The notes beneath the pieces were generated by a model that made no database searches, was not told the origin of the DNA, and saw nothing but the letters and a program-made list of their open reading frames with translations. A DNA stretch of 5,950 bases from Chloroflexota bacterium (GTDB taxonomy: Bacteria > Chloroflexota > Anaerolineae > Aggregatilineales > Phototrophicaceae), in the NCBI GenBank assembly GCA_026706395.1, contig JAPOYU010000005.1:1-5950 (forward strand), given 5' to 3'. This document shows positions 1 to 5,732 of the stretch, piece after piece; positions within the stretch are counted from its first letter, which is position 1; each line of letters opens with the position of its first letter. The translations under genes were made by a program, and so were the position numbers.

Positions 1-772
1 TCGCCTCCGTATGCTCGCGCAAGGGCAAATGCGCCTGGCAATAACGGTAAGTCCGTGCCCAGTAGGATTCCGTGCTTCCGCCGCGATCATGCGCCTCTTG
101 ATCATAGTAATGCGGCGCCTGTCCGCGCTCGTCGACGAAGTAAGACGCCAACTCCAGAAAGCGCTGTTCGCCGGTTTCGCGGTACATCTTGACCAGCGCC
201 AGTTCAATCTCCGGGTGGCCCGGGTAACCGCGCCGCTTGCCCTCTTCTGTGCCGAAAGTCGAGGCGATATGGTCGGAAAAGCGCGCGAGCACATCGAGCA
301 TTTTGCGTTTTCCAGTCGCCTGATGATAAGCCACCGCCGCTTCCATTAGGTGCCCGGCGTTGTACATTTCGTGATTGTCGCGCAGATTGGCCCACTGCCC
401 TTCGGGGAAATGCACCGGGAAATAGGTATTGAGATAGCCGTCGTCAAGTTGAGCGCTTTCGATGGCGTCAATCAGCGCATCGGCGGTCGCTTCCAGCTCA
501 GCGTCTGGGTGGGTGGCGAGGCTGTACGCGGCCGATTCCAGCCACTTGCCCGAATCCGAATCCCAGAATACGCGGACGCCTATCCGCTCATGTGACGGCG
601 GGGGATCAGCAGGACCCTCCATCGCCCATGAGGCGACGCGCCCCGTCTCTTCCAGCTTCTGATAAATTGCCGGGATCGTCACCTCCCGGTTTACACGCTG
701 CCGCTCACCCCAAAAACCCTTAGCAATTGCAACTTGTTTAAGGGAAACCGGTCTGACTGTTTCGGTATTCAC
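1..772 (-). CDS. GH127 (DUF1680) family glycoside hydrolase, N-terminal part; C-terminus beyond left edge
   Basis: An open frame of 257 codons runs from a GTG at 772 to the left edge with no stop. GTG is chosen because the first in-frame ATG is codon 51, inside conserved sequence, and a purine-rich Shine-Dalgarno lies 7 bases upstream. Residues 19-46 (GFWGERQRVNREVTIP onward) are the typical GH127 N-terminus. Other family blocks are WDSDSGKWLES (70-80), DDGYLNTYF (110-118), NLRDNHEMYNAGH (129-141), GYPGHPEIELALVKMYRETG (182-201) and PLREHTEA (250-257). The histidines at 134, 186 and 254 resemble the active-site histidines of the Bifidobacterium enzyme HypBA1 (from memory His142, His194, His270). 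The zinc-binding cysteines and nucleophilic cysteine would lie beyond the edge, so activity cannot be judged. Family members are usually about 600-700 residues. No signal peptide is seen, so it is probably cytoplasmic. Known members are beta-L-arabinofuranosidases; some act on other sugars such as aceric acid in pectin. The family is confident, the substrate is not. Confidence 0.92.
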   Translation of the reverse strand, partial: MNTETVRPVSLKQVAIAKGFWGERQRVNREVTIPAIYQKLEETGRVASWAMEGPADPPPSHERIGVRVFWDSDSGKWLESAAYSLATHPDAELEATADALIDAIESAQLDDGYLNTYFPVHFPEGQWANLRDNHEMYNAGHLMEAAVAYHQATGKRKMLDVLARFSDHIASTFGTEEGKRRGYPGHPEIELALVKMYRETGEQRFLELASYFVDERGQAPHYYDQEAHDRGGSTESYWARTYRYCQAHLPLREHTEA

Positions 773-779
773 GGAATCT

Positions 780-785
780 CTCCCC
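780..785 (-). promoter_or_regulatory. Ribosome binding site that supports the GTG start of the GH127 gene
   Basis: The minus strand reads GGGGAG here, 7 bases before the GTG at 772. No ATG is available upstream of the conserved N-terminal block, so this site decides the start. Confidence 0.6.
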
Positions 786-954
786 TAGAGCGCTAGTAAA
801 ATGCCTTCGTTTAATGTTATATAGCGCCAATGACGCGCTCTGGCCGTTTAAGCATGGCAGATCAACAAGCAAATATTGCCTAATATGACCTCCCCCGCAA
901 AACGATCGCCAATAGTCGCGCATTAGGGTTTGCTTCGGGAATGGAGAACCGATA

Positions 955-972
955 GATTGCTCATTGGCAATC
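955..972 (-). other. Hairpin 21 bases after the GH172 stop codon
   Basis: GATTGC (955-960) and GCAATC (967-972) form a perfect 6-base-pair stem around a 6-base loop. In the direction of transcription the T-run (973-977) comes before the stem, not after it. This is therefore not a canonical Rho-independent terminator, but it could be an RNA 3'-end stabiliser or processing element. Confidence 0.4.
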
Positions 973-992
973 AAAAATTCGACACTCCCCGC

Positions 993-2114
993 CTATCTAT
1001 CCCACAAGCCATGCTCGGGCCAGCGCCGCGGCAAACGAGATGCTACCGGCGGCAACGGCGGCAGCGGCTTATGCGGCTCCAGTTGATACCAATAGGCGAC
1101 GCTGGAATACTCATTGCTCTGGTCGTTGGCATGTCCATGTTCGATTGAGAAGCGCAGCGACTTGGTGAATCGGATCGGATCTTCGATATGCCAGCGATAC
1201 AGGCTCCACTTGCCGAAGTGCTCCTGCACGTCGCTGCCCAGCGATATGCCGTGGTAGGGTCCGGCGTATTCGCCGCTCGGGAAGCCCCAAGCGCAGCCGA
1301 AATAATCCTCGGTGCCCGTGCCGTGAAGCGATGGCGGAAACGCTTCCCCATCGACGAAGAACATGTCATCGCCCTCGCCAGGCCAGGTGAATACTTGATT
1401 GGACGCGTTGAAGTTATCGATATTCAGTACGCAGCCCACATAATGGCCCGTGCCAACCGCATCCAAAACGACGTAGTTGTCAGCGCCGGTGAGGTTGATG
1501 CCGGGCAGATCCCATGGCGCTAAATCTTCATCGTCAGAGCGATGCGCCAGCGCTTCAGTCGGGTTCTCCTGATTCCAGGCGGCGTGAAAGTAACCGATAT
1601 CCTCGGGCGGCGGTTCGTCGACCAGTTCGTAATCGACATAATAGAATAGATTGGCGATCGGTTCTTCGCTCTCATTGATGATTTGGATCTTGGCATGTTT
1701 GCCGAAAGGCATGGGGAAATACCAATTCATCGCCGGCGAGAAGGGACCTTTGGGTCCGCGGCGCTCACCAAAGGTCATGCTCACCGGCAAAGACACATAA
1801 TGCTTGCCCGTCGCGTGGCCAATGCCAAAGAAGTCGCCATAGGGCACGCGCACGCTGGGATTTTCTTCCCCGTCCCAATACATCTCGATCACCAGCTTGC
1901 GCATGTAATGCGGCGCATAGCAGCGCGTAGTCATCCAGATATGCTTGACCATGCCGCAGCCTTCAATATCAGCCATGACGTGGGTCGCGCCCGGCGGGAC
2001 CACCTTGAAATCTCGGTTGCCGCCGCTGACATCGTAACTCGATGAGCGCAGCGATCGCGCGCGCTTGATAAACGGTAATCCGCCCAGCGGACTGTTCGGC
2101 TGCCAAACATTCAT
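993..2114 (-). CDS. GH172 (DUF2961) family glycoside hydrolase
   Basis: A complete 373-residue protein, within the usual size of the family. The ATG at 2114 is preferred because AAGGAG lies 10 bases upstream; a TTG eight codons earlier (2138) overlaps that region and has no comparable site. Family signatures are SSYDVSGGNRDF (25-36), ADIEGCGMVKHIWMT (48-62), GHYVGCVLNID (223-233) and GEGDDMFFVDGEAFP (246-260) followed by GTGTEDYFGCAWGF (265-278). From the one characterised bacterial difructose dianhydride I synthase/hydrolase (catalytic Glu270 and Glu291, recalled from the literature), Glu247 and Glu269 are the likely nucleophile and acid/base here. GH172 enzymes are retaining hydrolases of alpha-D-fructofuranosides and alpha-D-arabinofuranosides and fold as jelly-roll oligomers. 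There is no signal peptide, so it probably works in the cytoplasm. It follows the permease genes by 53 bases, which supports action on the imported sugar. Family assignment is firm; substrate is inferred. Confidence 0.93.
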   Translation of the reverse strand: MNVWQPNSPLGGLPFIKRARSLRSSSYDVSGGNRDFKVVPPGATHVMADIEGCGMVKHIWMTTRCYAPHYMRKLVIEMYWDGEENPSVRVPYGDFFGIGHATGKHYVSLPVSMTFGERRGPKGPFSPAMNWYFPMPFGKHAKIQIINESEEPIANLFYYVDYELVDEPPPEDIGYFHAAWNQENPTEALAHRSDDEDLAPWDLPGINLTGADNYVVLDAVGTGHYVGCVLNIDNFNASNQVFTWPGEGDDMFFVDGEAFPPSLHGTGTEDYFGCAWGFPSGEYAGPYHGISLGSDVQEHFGKWSLYRWHIEDPIRFTKSLRFSIEHGHANDQSNEYSSVAYWYQLEPHKPLPPLPPVASRLPRRWPEHGLWDR

Positions 2115-2124
2115 TTTCAGCTTT

Positions 2125-2130
2125 CTCCTT
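2125..2130 (-). promoter_or_regulatory. Ribosome binding site of the GH172 gene
   Basis: AAGGAG on the minus strand, 10 bases before the ATG at 2114. It is one of the strongest Shine-Dalgarno matches in the window and decides the start over the upstream TTG. Confidence 0.7.
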
Positions 2131-2141
2131 TTTTCCAACAG

Positions 2142-2155
2142 ACGCTAACCAGCGT
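2142..2155 (-). other. Small hairpin between the second permease and the GH172 gene
   Basis: ACGCT (2142-2146) and AGCGT (2151-2155) form a perfect 5-base-pair stem with a 4-base loop inside the 53-base gap. No T-run follows it on the minus strand, so it is not a terminator. It may shield transcript ends; it is short enough to have arisen by chance. Confidence 0.3.
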
Positions 2156-2167
2156 TGAATACAATAC

Positions 2168-2983
2168 CTAGCCTTTGACGGCGCCCATCGTCATGCCAGC
2201 CACAATTCGTTTCTGCATGAGCAGCGAGAAGATAATAACTGGAAATGAGAAGAGTACCGAGAGCGAGGTCATCGTTCCCCACTGAATGCCGTATTGCGTC
2301 CTGAATTCCGCGATGGCAATCGGCGCGGTTTTCACGCTGGTGGACGACAGCAGAAGCGCAAATAGAAACTCGTTCCAGGAAGCCAGAAATACGAAGACGG
2401 ACGTCACTGCGATGCCGCCAGCCGCAACCGGAATGATTATGCGAAACAAGGCGCCAAACCGGGAACAGCCGTCGACCCGCGCCGCCTCCTCCAGCTCACG
2501 CGGGATACTCTCCATGAAGCTCGCCAGCAGCCATATCGCCAAGGGCACACTAATCGTCGAATGAGCCAGCGCAACGCCAATATGCGTGTCCGTCAAGCCG
2601 AGGGAACGCATGATGGCGAAGAGCGGTATCCCAACCGAGACTGGCGGAATCAGTCTCGTGATCAGAACCGCGAGCAAGAATATCTTACCGGCGAGGCTGG
2701 CGAAGCGCGCTACCGCATAAGCCGCCGGCACCGCCAAAGATATGGTGATTAGCGAACTCAACAGCGCGATAATAAGGCTGTTGCCGAAGGACTGCTGTAC
2801 GGAAGGGAAGGTCGCAATATTGCTGTAGTTTTCCAAGCTGATGCGCTGGGGCAGGATCGTCGGCGGGATGGCCAGCGCATCAGCCGGCGGCTTTAGCGAC
2901 GTGGAAACCAAGAACGCATAGGGAAATACGTAAATGACGACGATGAGTGTCACCAATATCAACAGCGTCGTTCTCTCTGCCAT
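2168..2983 (-). CDS. ABC sugar transporter permease, MalG type (CUT1 family)
   Basis: A 271-residue inner-membrane protein, the usual size for this subunit. Hydrophobic segments lie near residues 6-28, 68-93, 101-124, 138-158, 189-212 and 239-256, giving six predicted helices. The cytoplasmic EAA loop that docks the ATPase is present: EEAARVDG at 165-172 with IIIP at 182-185. The C-terminus (QKRIVAGMTMGAVKG) is the characteristic MalG ending. The ATG at 2983 is chosen with GAAGG 5 bases upstream; a TTG at 2995 with GGAAGG 8 bases upstream is a real alternative that would add four residues. Reading the frame farther upstream would overlap the preceding permease gene and adds no family-like sequence. 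It starts 31 bases after that gene's stop, so the two are almost certainly co-transcribed and form a heterodimeric channel. Confidence 0.95.
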   Translation of the reverse strand: MAERTTLLILVTLIVVIYVFPYAFLVSTSLKPPADALAIPPTILPQRISLENYSNIATFPSVQQSFGNSLIIALLSSLITISLAVPAAYAVARFASLAGKIFLLAVLITRLIPPVSVGIPLFAIMRSLGLTDTHIGVALAHSTISVPLAIWLLASFMESIPRELEEAARVDGCSRFGALFRIIIPVAAGGIAVTSVFVFLASWNEFLFALLLSSTSVKTAPIAIAEFRTQYGIQWGTMTSLSVLFSFPVIIFSLLMQKRIVAGMTMGAVKG

Positions 2984-3014
2984 TGAAGCCTTCAAGCGCC
3001 GTACCTTCCAGACC

Positions 3015-3905
3015 TTAAGATTGTGAAGTCCCCCGGCCCCAGATCGTGAAAAACACTGCTGCGCTGACAATCACCATGCTGAACATGAACAATGTCGCTA
3101 TTGCTGAAGCTTCGCCGACATTGCCATAACGAATCATGTTGCGATAGATGTGTATGCTGAGGATCTCCGATGCGAAACGCGGACCGCCCTCAGTCTGAAT
3201 CCAGATCATGTCGAAAGCGCGGGCAGCGTCAATGCCGCGGATGATCAGCACGACCGCGATCACCGGCCGCAACAGGGGCAGGATAACTCGCAGGAACATA
3301 TGCCAGGCGCCTGCGCCATCTATCTTTGCCGCTTCGACCAGCTCCTCCGGGATGTTTTGCAGTCCCGTATAAAGCACCAGCGCTACAAAAGAAGTCGTCA
3401 GCCAAATGTTAGGCAGCGCCACGGAAAACAGAACGAGATCCCGATCACCCAGCCAACTGATATCGCTCGAATCGGCGATGATGCCGAGGGTCTCCAACAG
3501 GTGATTGACGATGCCGATGTTGTCAATCAACATGAAGCGCCAGAGCAACCCCGCCACGATCGGCGGGATCATCAAGGGAAAGGCGAATATGGTCCGTAAT
3601 AACTCTGATCGATCACCCAAGGCATGGAAAAGCAGGGCCGCGCCAAAGCCCAATACGAATTCGGCGATTAAGGCGATCAAGGTGTAGTTGAGCGTACGCC
3701 CCGCCGACTCCAGCACACGTTTTGAAGTCAGCGCTTTTGCATAGTTGTCCAAGCCAACAAAGACGCCCTCCGTCGGCGCATATATGGAGACTTCGAACAG
3801 GCTGTCGCGCAGGAGCAAGAAAAGCGGGTAAGCCACAAAAGCAGACAGAAACAATCCCGCTGGCAACAGCAGGATCGCGACAAAGCGTCTGTCTGTCATC
3901 TGCAT
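3015..3905 (-). CDS. ABC sugar transporter permease, MalF/UgpA type (CUT1 family)
   Basis: A 296-residue inner-membrane protein with six predicted helices near residues 8-33, 72-95, 106-127, 157-180, 211-226 and 266-289. The EAA loop reads EELVEAAKIDG (187-197) with ILP at 208-210. The segment AFDMIWIQTEGGP (230-242) before the last helix is typical of the MalF/UgpA-like partner. The ATG at 3905 is chosen with GAGGG 8 bases upstream; a second ATG two codons later (3899) is less well placed. It lies 65 bases after the binding-protein gene and 31 bases before the second permease, the standard order of these operons. The sugar specificity cannot be read from the permease itself. Confidence 0.95.
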   Translation of the reverse strand: MQMTDRRFVAILLLPAGLFLSAFVAYPLFLLLRDSLFEVSIYAPTEGVFVGLDNYAKALTSKRVLESAGRTLNYTLIALIAEFVLGFGAALLFHALGDRSELLRTIFAFPLMIPPIVAGLLWRFMLIDNIGIVNHLLETLGIIADSSDISWLGDRDLVLFSVALPNIWLTTSFVALVLYTGLQNIPEELVEAAKIDGAGAWHMFLRVILPLLRPVIAVVLIIRGIDAARAFDMIWIQTEGGPRFASEILSIHIYRNMIRYGNVGEASAIATLFMFSMVIVSAAVFFTIWGRGTSQS

Positions 3906-3934
3906 GGCGAATTCCCTCGATGGAGGGTATGAGA

Positions 3935-3955
3935 GGGACTGCCCGCAGGCAGCCC
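3935..3955 (-). other. Intercistronic hairpin between the binding-protein and permease genes
   Basis: CTGCC (3939-3943) pairs with GGCAG (3948-3952) over a 4-base loop. GGG (3935-3937) and CCC (3953-3955) extend it to an 8-base-pair, GC-rich stem with one bulged base. It starts 15 bases after the binding-protein stop. No T-run follows, so full termination is unlikely. In maltose-type operons a hairpin at this junction stabilises the upstream mRNA and lowers permease expression, which is the likely role here (inference). Confidence 0.5.
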
Positions 3956-3970
3956 CCAACTTGTCCTAGA

Positions 3971-5242
3971 CTATTCGTAGCCCATCGATTCTAGCTGATC
4001 GCGGCCCCAAGCCAGTAACTCGGCCGGATCCTGTTCACAGGTCAAGGCGTCAGTGCCGATCGGGCCCAGAATCTCATCCGCTATCTGTTGCCAATCGGCT
4101 ACGGCCGGGCGTCCAATGGTTTGTGAACTGTCCAAGGTTTCGAGGAGTGGATTCAGATTCTCGAAGCCTTCGACATCGGCGTATTGGGCATAGGCCGACT
4201 TGCGAGCAGCCAAGCCCAATGGCGCTTCGATGCCCATAGCGTTGTGGTCATAGAGATATTGGACGAACTCCAGGGCGAGCTCCTTGTTCTCCGAGGTCTT
4301 GGGCACGATATTGAACCAGGGACCCGGGATTGCGCCGACGCCGCCTGGACCAGCGACCATCGGAGCGGCGCCAACCAGATCCGCGATCGGCGAGTCGCCT
4401 CTTGTCAGGCGATAGGCATGGCCCCAGAAACGGAACATCGCCGTCTGGCTCTGATAGAAGAGATTCTCGGCTACGCCCCAATCGATTTCATTGACGTTTG
4501 GCGGCGCGACGTCCATATCACAGTGGTGGCTGATGTAGTACTCCAACCCAGCAACATGTTCGTCATTGTCAATGATGATGTTGTGATCCGCATCCAGCAC
4601 CACGCCAGGCGAACCAGCTTGAAGTACGGCGATCATCCATTCGAAGTCGGCGACGCCGCCTTTGACATCCGTACCATACATATCGATTTCGCCATCGCCG
4701 TCGCTGTCGCGCGTGAAGAATTGCGCCATATCATCGAATTCCTGCCAGGTCGTCGGCGGCGCCAAGGCGTAGCCGTACTCCGCCTCGAAGGCAGCCATTT
4801 CCTCCGGATCTTCCCATAGATCCTTGCGGTAGAAAATGATCTCCGTATTCGCCCAGGTCGGCATCCCGATGAAACTGCCGCCTATTTGCGCATCAGCCAC
4901 AAGCGATGGGAACAGGTCGGCAATGACTTCGTCGGTGAACAAGTCGTCCAGCGGCTCGGCAAACGGCGCGAAATGCGACATCCACACTACGTCGATTGTT
5001 GCGACATCGAAGGCGGCGCCTCCGGTCGCCATTTCGGCTGACAAACGATCGAATACGCTTCCGTAAGGAACGTTGACGAACTCAACCGTATGTCCGGTCT
5101 CTTCCTCAAACTGAGCGGCGGCGGCTTCCTGCAACCAGAAACCACCCTGCTCAACCAGGATAGTAAGCGTCACCGAATCCTGCGCGGACGCGGTCAGCGA
5201 AAACAGAACGAGCAGGAGAACAACTATTCTTAACTTATTCAT
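3971..5242 (-). CDS. ABC transporter extracellular sugar-binding protein (family 1)
   Basis: A 423-residue protein, normal for family 1 binding proteins. Residues 1-20 form a Sec signal peptide: basic MNKLR, a hydrophobic core, then TASA before Gln21, suiting signal peptidase I. There is no lipobox cysteine, so the mature protein is predicted to be soluble rather than a lipoprotein. The mature start (VTLTILVEQGG) and the block with AAQFEEETGHTVEFVNVPYG are typical of the family. Residues 179-190 (DSDGDGEIDMYG) form an EF-hand-like calcium loop seen in many related binding proteins. Only two cysteines remain after cleavage (about 241 and 402) and could form a disulfide. It stands first in the cluster, before its two permeases. 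Start: the ATG at 5242 has GAGAGG 7 bases upstream; an in-frame ATG at 5257 with GAGGTG 6 bases upstream is about as good and would add five residues (MRGSK) to the signal peptide. Confidence 0.93.
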   Translation of the reverse strand: MNKLRIVVLLLVLFSLTASAQDSVTLTILVEQGGFWLQEAAAAQFEEETGHTVEFVNVPYGSVFDRLSAEMATGGAAFDVATIDVVWMSHFAPFAEPLDDLFTDEVIADLFPSLVADAQIGGSFIGMPTWANTEIIFYRKDLWEDPEEMAAFEAEYGYALAPPTTWQEFDDMAQFFTRDSDGDGEIDMYGTDVKGGVADFEWMIAVLQAGSPGVVLDADHNIIIDNDEHVAGLEYYISHHCDMDVAPPNVNEIDWGVAENLFYQSQTAMFRFWGHAYRLTRGDSPIADLVGAAPMVAGPGGVGAIPGPWFNIVPKTSENKELALEFVQYLYDHNAMGIEAPLGLAARKSAYAQYADVEGFENLNPLLETLDSSQTIGRPAVADWQQIADEILGPIGTDALTCEQDPAELLAWGRDQLESMGYE

Positions 5243-5269
5243 CTTACTTCCTCTCATACTATGCACCTC
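5243..5269 (-). promoter_or_regulatory. Two overlapping start signals for the binding-protein gene
   Basis: On the minus strand GAGGTG (5264-5269) lies 6 bases before the ATG at 5257, and GAGAGG (5250-5255) lies 7 bases before the ATG at 5242. The second ribosome binding site overlaps the first start codon. Both starts are in frame and both give a workable signal peptide. Confidence 0.5.
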
Positions 5270-5282
5270 GAGCGTATACGGT

Positions 5283-5303
5283 GAGCATCAAATGCCGATG
5301 CTC
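5283..5303 (-). repeat. Perfect 7-bp inverted repeat in the leader before the binding-protein gene
   Basis: GAGCATC (5283-5289) and GATGCTC (5297-5303) are separated by 7 bases. In the RNA this would be a hairpin about 25 bases before the ATG at 5257. There is no T-run behind it. It could be an operator or an mRNA structure. Confidence 0.45.
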
Positions 5304-5312
5304 GGCGGATAA

Positions 5313-5329
5313 CACTGAACGGGTCAGTG
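5313..5329 (-). repeat. 17-base near-perfect palindrome in the leader, possible operator
   Basis: CACTGA (5313-5318) and TCAGTG (5324-5329) flank a 5-base centre that is itself nearly symmetric, so seven of eight position pairs match. The size and odd-length centre fit a dimeric repressor site as well as a small RNA hairpin. It sits 9 bases from the neighbouring inverted repeat. Confidence 0.45.
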
Positions 5330-5411
5330 AGACACCCACGGGAATGGAAGAACGGACCGGCGTTGGATTTGTTGCGATGCGGCAAGAACGACGCGACGCT
5401 ACCCGCTCAAG

Positions 5412-5564
5412 CTACTGGAGAAGACAGTCAGCGGGGTACTTCGTTTCCATGCAGATGTTCAGCAGCAGTTTCATCGAAGGATAGTGGGCGATAGAAAACG
5501 CCATGTGCCGCTGGTGGGGTTGGAATTTCTTGTAGAGGGACCTACTGATTATTATACTTTTCAT
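5412..5564 (-). CDS. Possible small ORF, 50 residues, in the leader region
   Basis: An ATG at 5564 opens 50 codons to a TAG at 5412. The product begins MKSIIISRSLYKKFQ, is basic in its first half, and ends METKYPADCLLQ. Roughly two thirds of third codon positions are G or C by hand count, which is coding-like. It lies about 35 bases downstream of the predicted start of the better promoter, although the second candidate -10 box lies just inside it. Against it: no Shine-Dalgarno precedes the ATG, and no family is recognised. An internal ATG at codon 21 is an alternative start, also without a clear ribosome binding site. It could be a leader peptide, a small protein or chance. Confidence 0.25.
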   Translation of the reverse strand: MKSIIISRSLYKKFQPHQRHMAFSIAHYPSMKLLLNICMETKYPADCLLQ

Positions 5565-5579
5565 GAACCAGTCAGAGAA
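5551..5579 (-). promoter_or_regulatory. Second candidate promoter with a perfect -10 box
   Basis: The minus strand has TATAAT at 5556-5551 with TTCTCT (three of six matches to consensus) 17 bases upstream. The spacer contains the 8-base palindrome TTCATGAA (5560-5567), a possible regulator site. It would use the same downstream genes as the stronger-looking promoter about 55 bases upstream. Its -10 overlaps the small ORF, so the two features may not both be real. Confidence 0.3.
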
Positions 5580-5605
5580 CTGTCTGTGACATTAAGTATA
5601 GCAAA

Positions 5606-5634
5606 AGTGTACCCAATCCGCTTAGGCTTGTCAA
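5606..5634 (-). promoter_or_regulatory. Sigma70-type promoter upstream of the transporter genes
   Basis: On the minus strand a perfect TTGACA (5634-5629) is followed after exactly 17 bases by TACACT (5611-5606, four of six matches). The predicted RNA start is near 5599. It faces the binding-protein gene and is the best promoter seen upstream of it. That implies a leader of about 340-360 bases, unusually long for such an operon. Confidence 0.55.
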
Positions 5635-5684
5635 ATGATCTAAGTCCCAGGCGGAGTCTGCAGTCCAGCGCCGAAACGAGCCTG

Positions 5685-5714
5685 AAAAGGCGCCAAACGG
5701 TCGCGAAGCGCCTT
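5685..5714 (-). terminator. Weak candidate terminator hairpin
   Basis: GCGCCTT (5708-5714) and AAGGCGC (5687-5693) give a perfect 7-base-pair stem over a 14-base loop. On the minus strand the stem runs into TTTT (5688-5685), of which two bases belong to the stem. The U-tract is short and the loop large, so function is uncertain. It could end a transcript escaping the tRNA terminator or a small RNA. Confidence 0.3.
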
Positions 5715-5732
5715 CCTGAAGCTAAGAGCCGT

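Larger units (their letters stand above)
773..992. other. 220-base spacer between the GH172 and GH127 genes
   Basis: This is the widest gap inside the gene cluster and is richer in A and T than its neighbours. It holds a hairpin at 955-972 just after the GH172 stop, a 14-base palindrome (ATATT, 4 bases, AATAT) at 873-886, and a 7-base inverted repeat (787-793 with 835-841, AGAGCGC/GCGCTCT). An AT-rich TATATAAC stretch lies on the minus strand near 816-823. None of the possible -10 boxes has a convincing -35 box at proper spacing. GH127 may therefore be read through from upstream or have its own regulated promoter; the sequence does not decide. Confidence 0.4.

Noticed and set aside
11..595. 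Plus-strand ORFs at the left end
   Set aside because: Antisense to the GH127 frame, which matches its family along the whole stretch.
955..972. Hairpin as a Rho-independent terminator for GH172
   Set aside because: The T-run lies on the wrong side of the stem for minus-strand transcription, and the stem is only 6 pairs of mixed composition.
738..974. 78-codon minus-strand ORF between the two hydrolase genes
   Set aside because: TTG start without a ribosome binding site, overlaps the well-supported GH127 start in another frame, and has no family-like sequence.
4184..4819. 211-codon plus-strand ORF
   Set aside because: Entirely antisense to the binding-protein gene, whose family assignment is clear; a shadow frame.
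5281..5484. 67-codon plus-strand ORF starting with GTG
   Set aside because: It starts in the hairpin region of the leader, has no ribosome binding site, low-complexity composition and no recognisable motif.
5258..5599. Known riboswitch or transcription attenuator in the leader
   Set aside because: No recognisable riboswitch core and no hairpin followed by a U-tract; only simple inverted repeats are visible.
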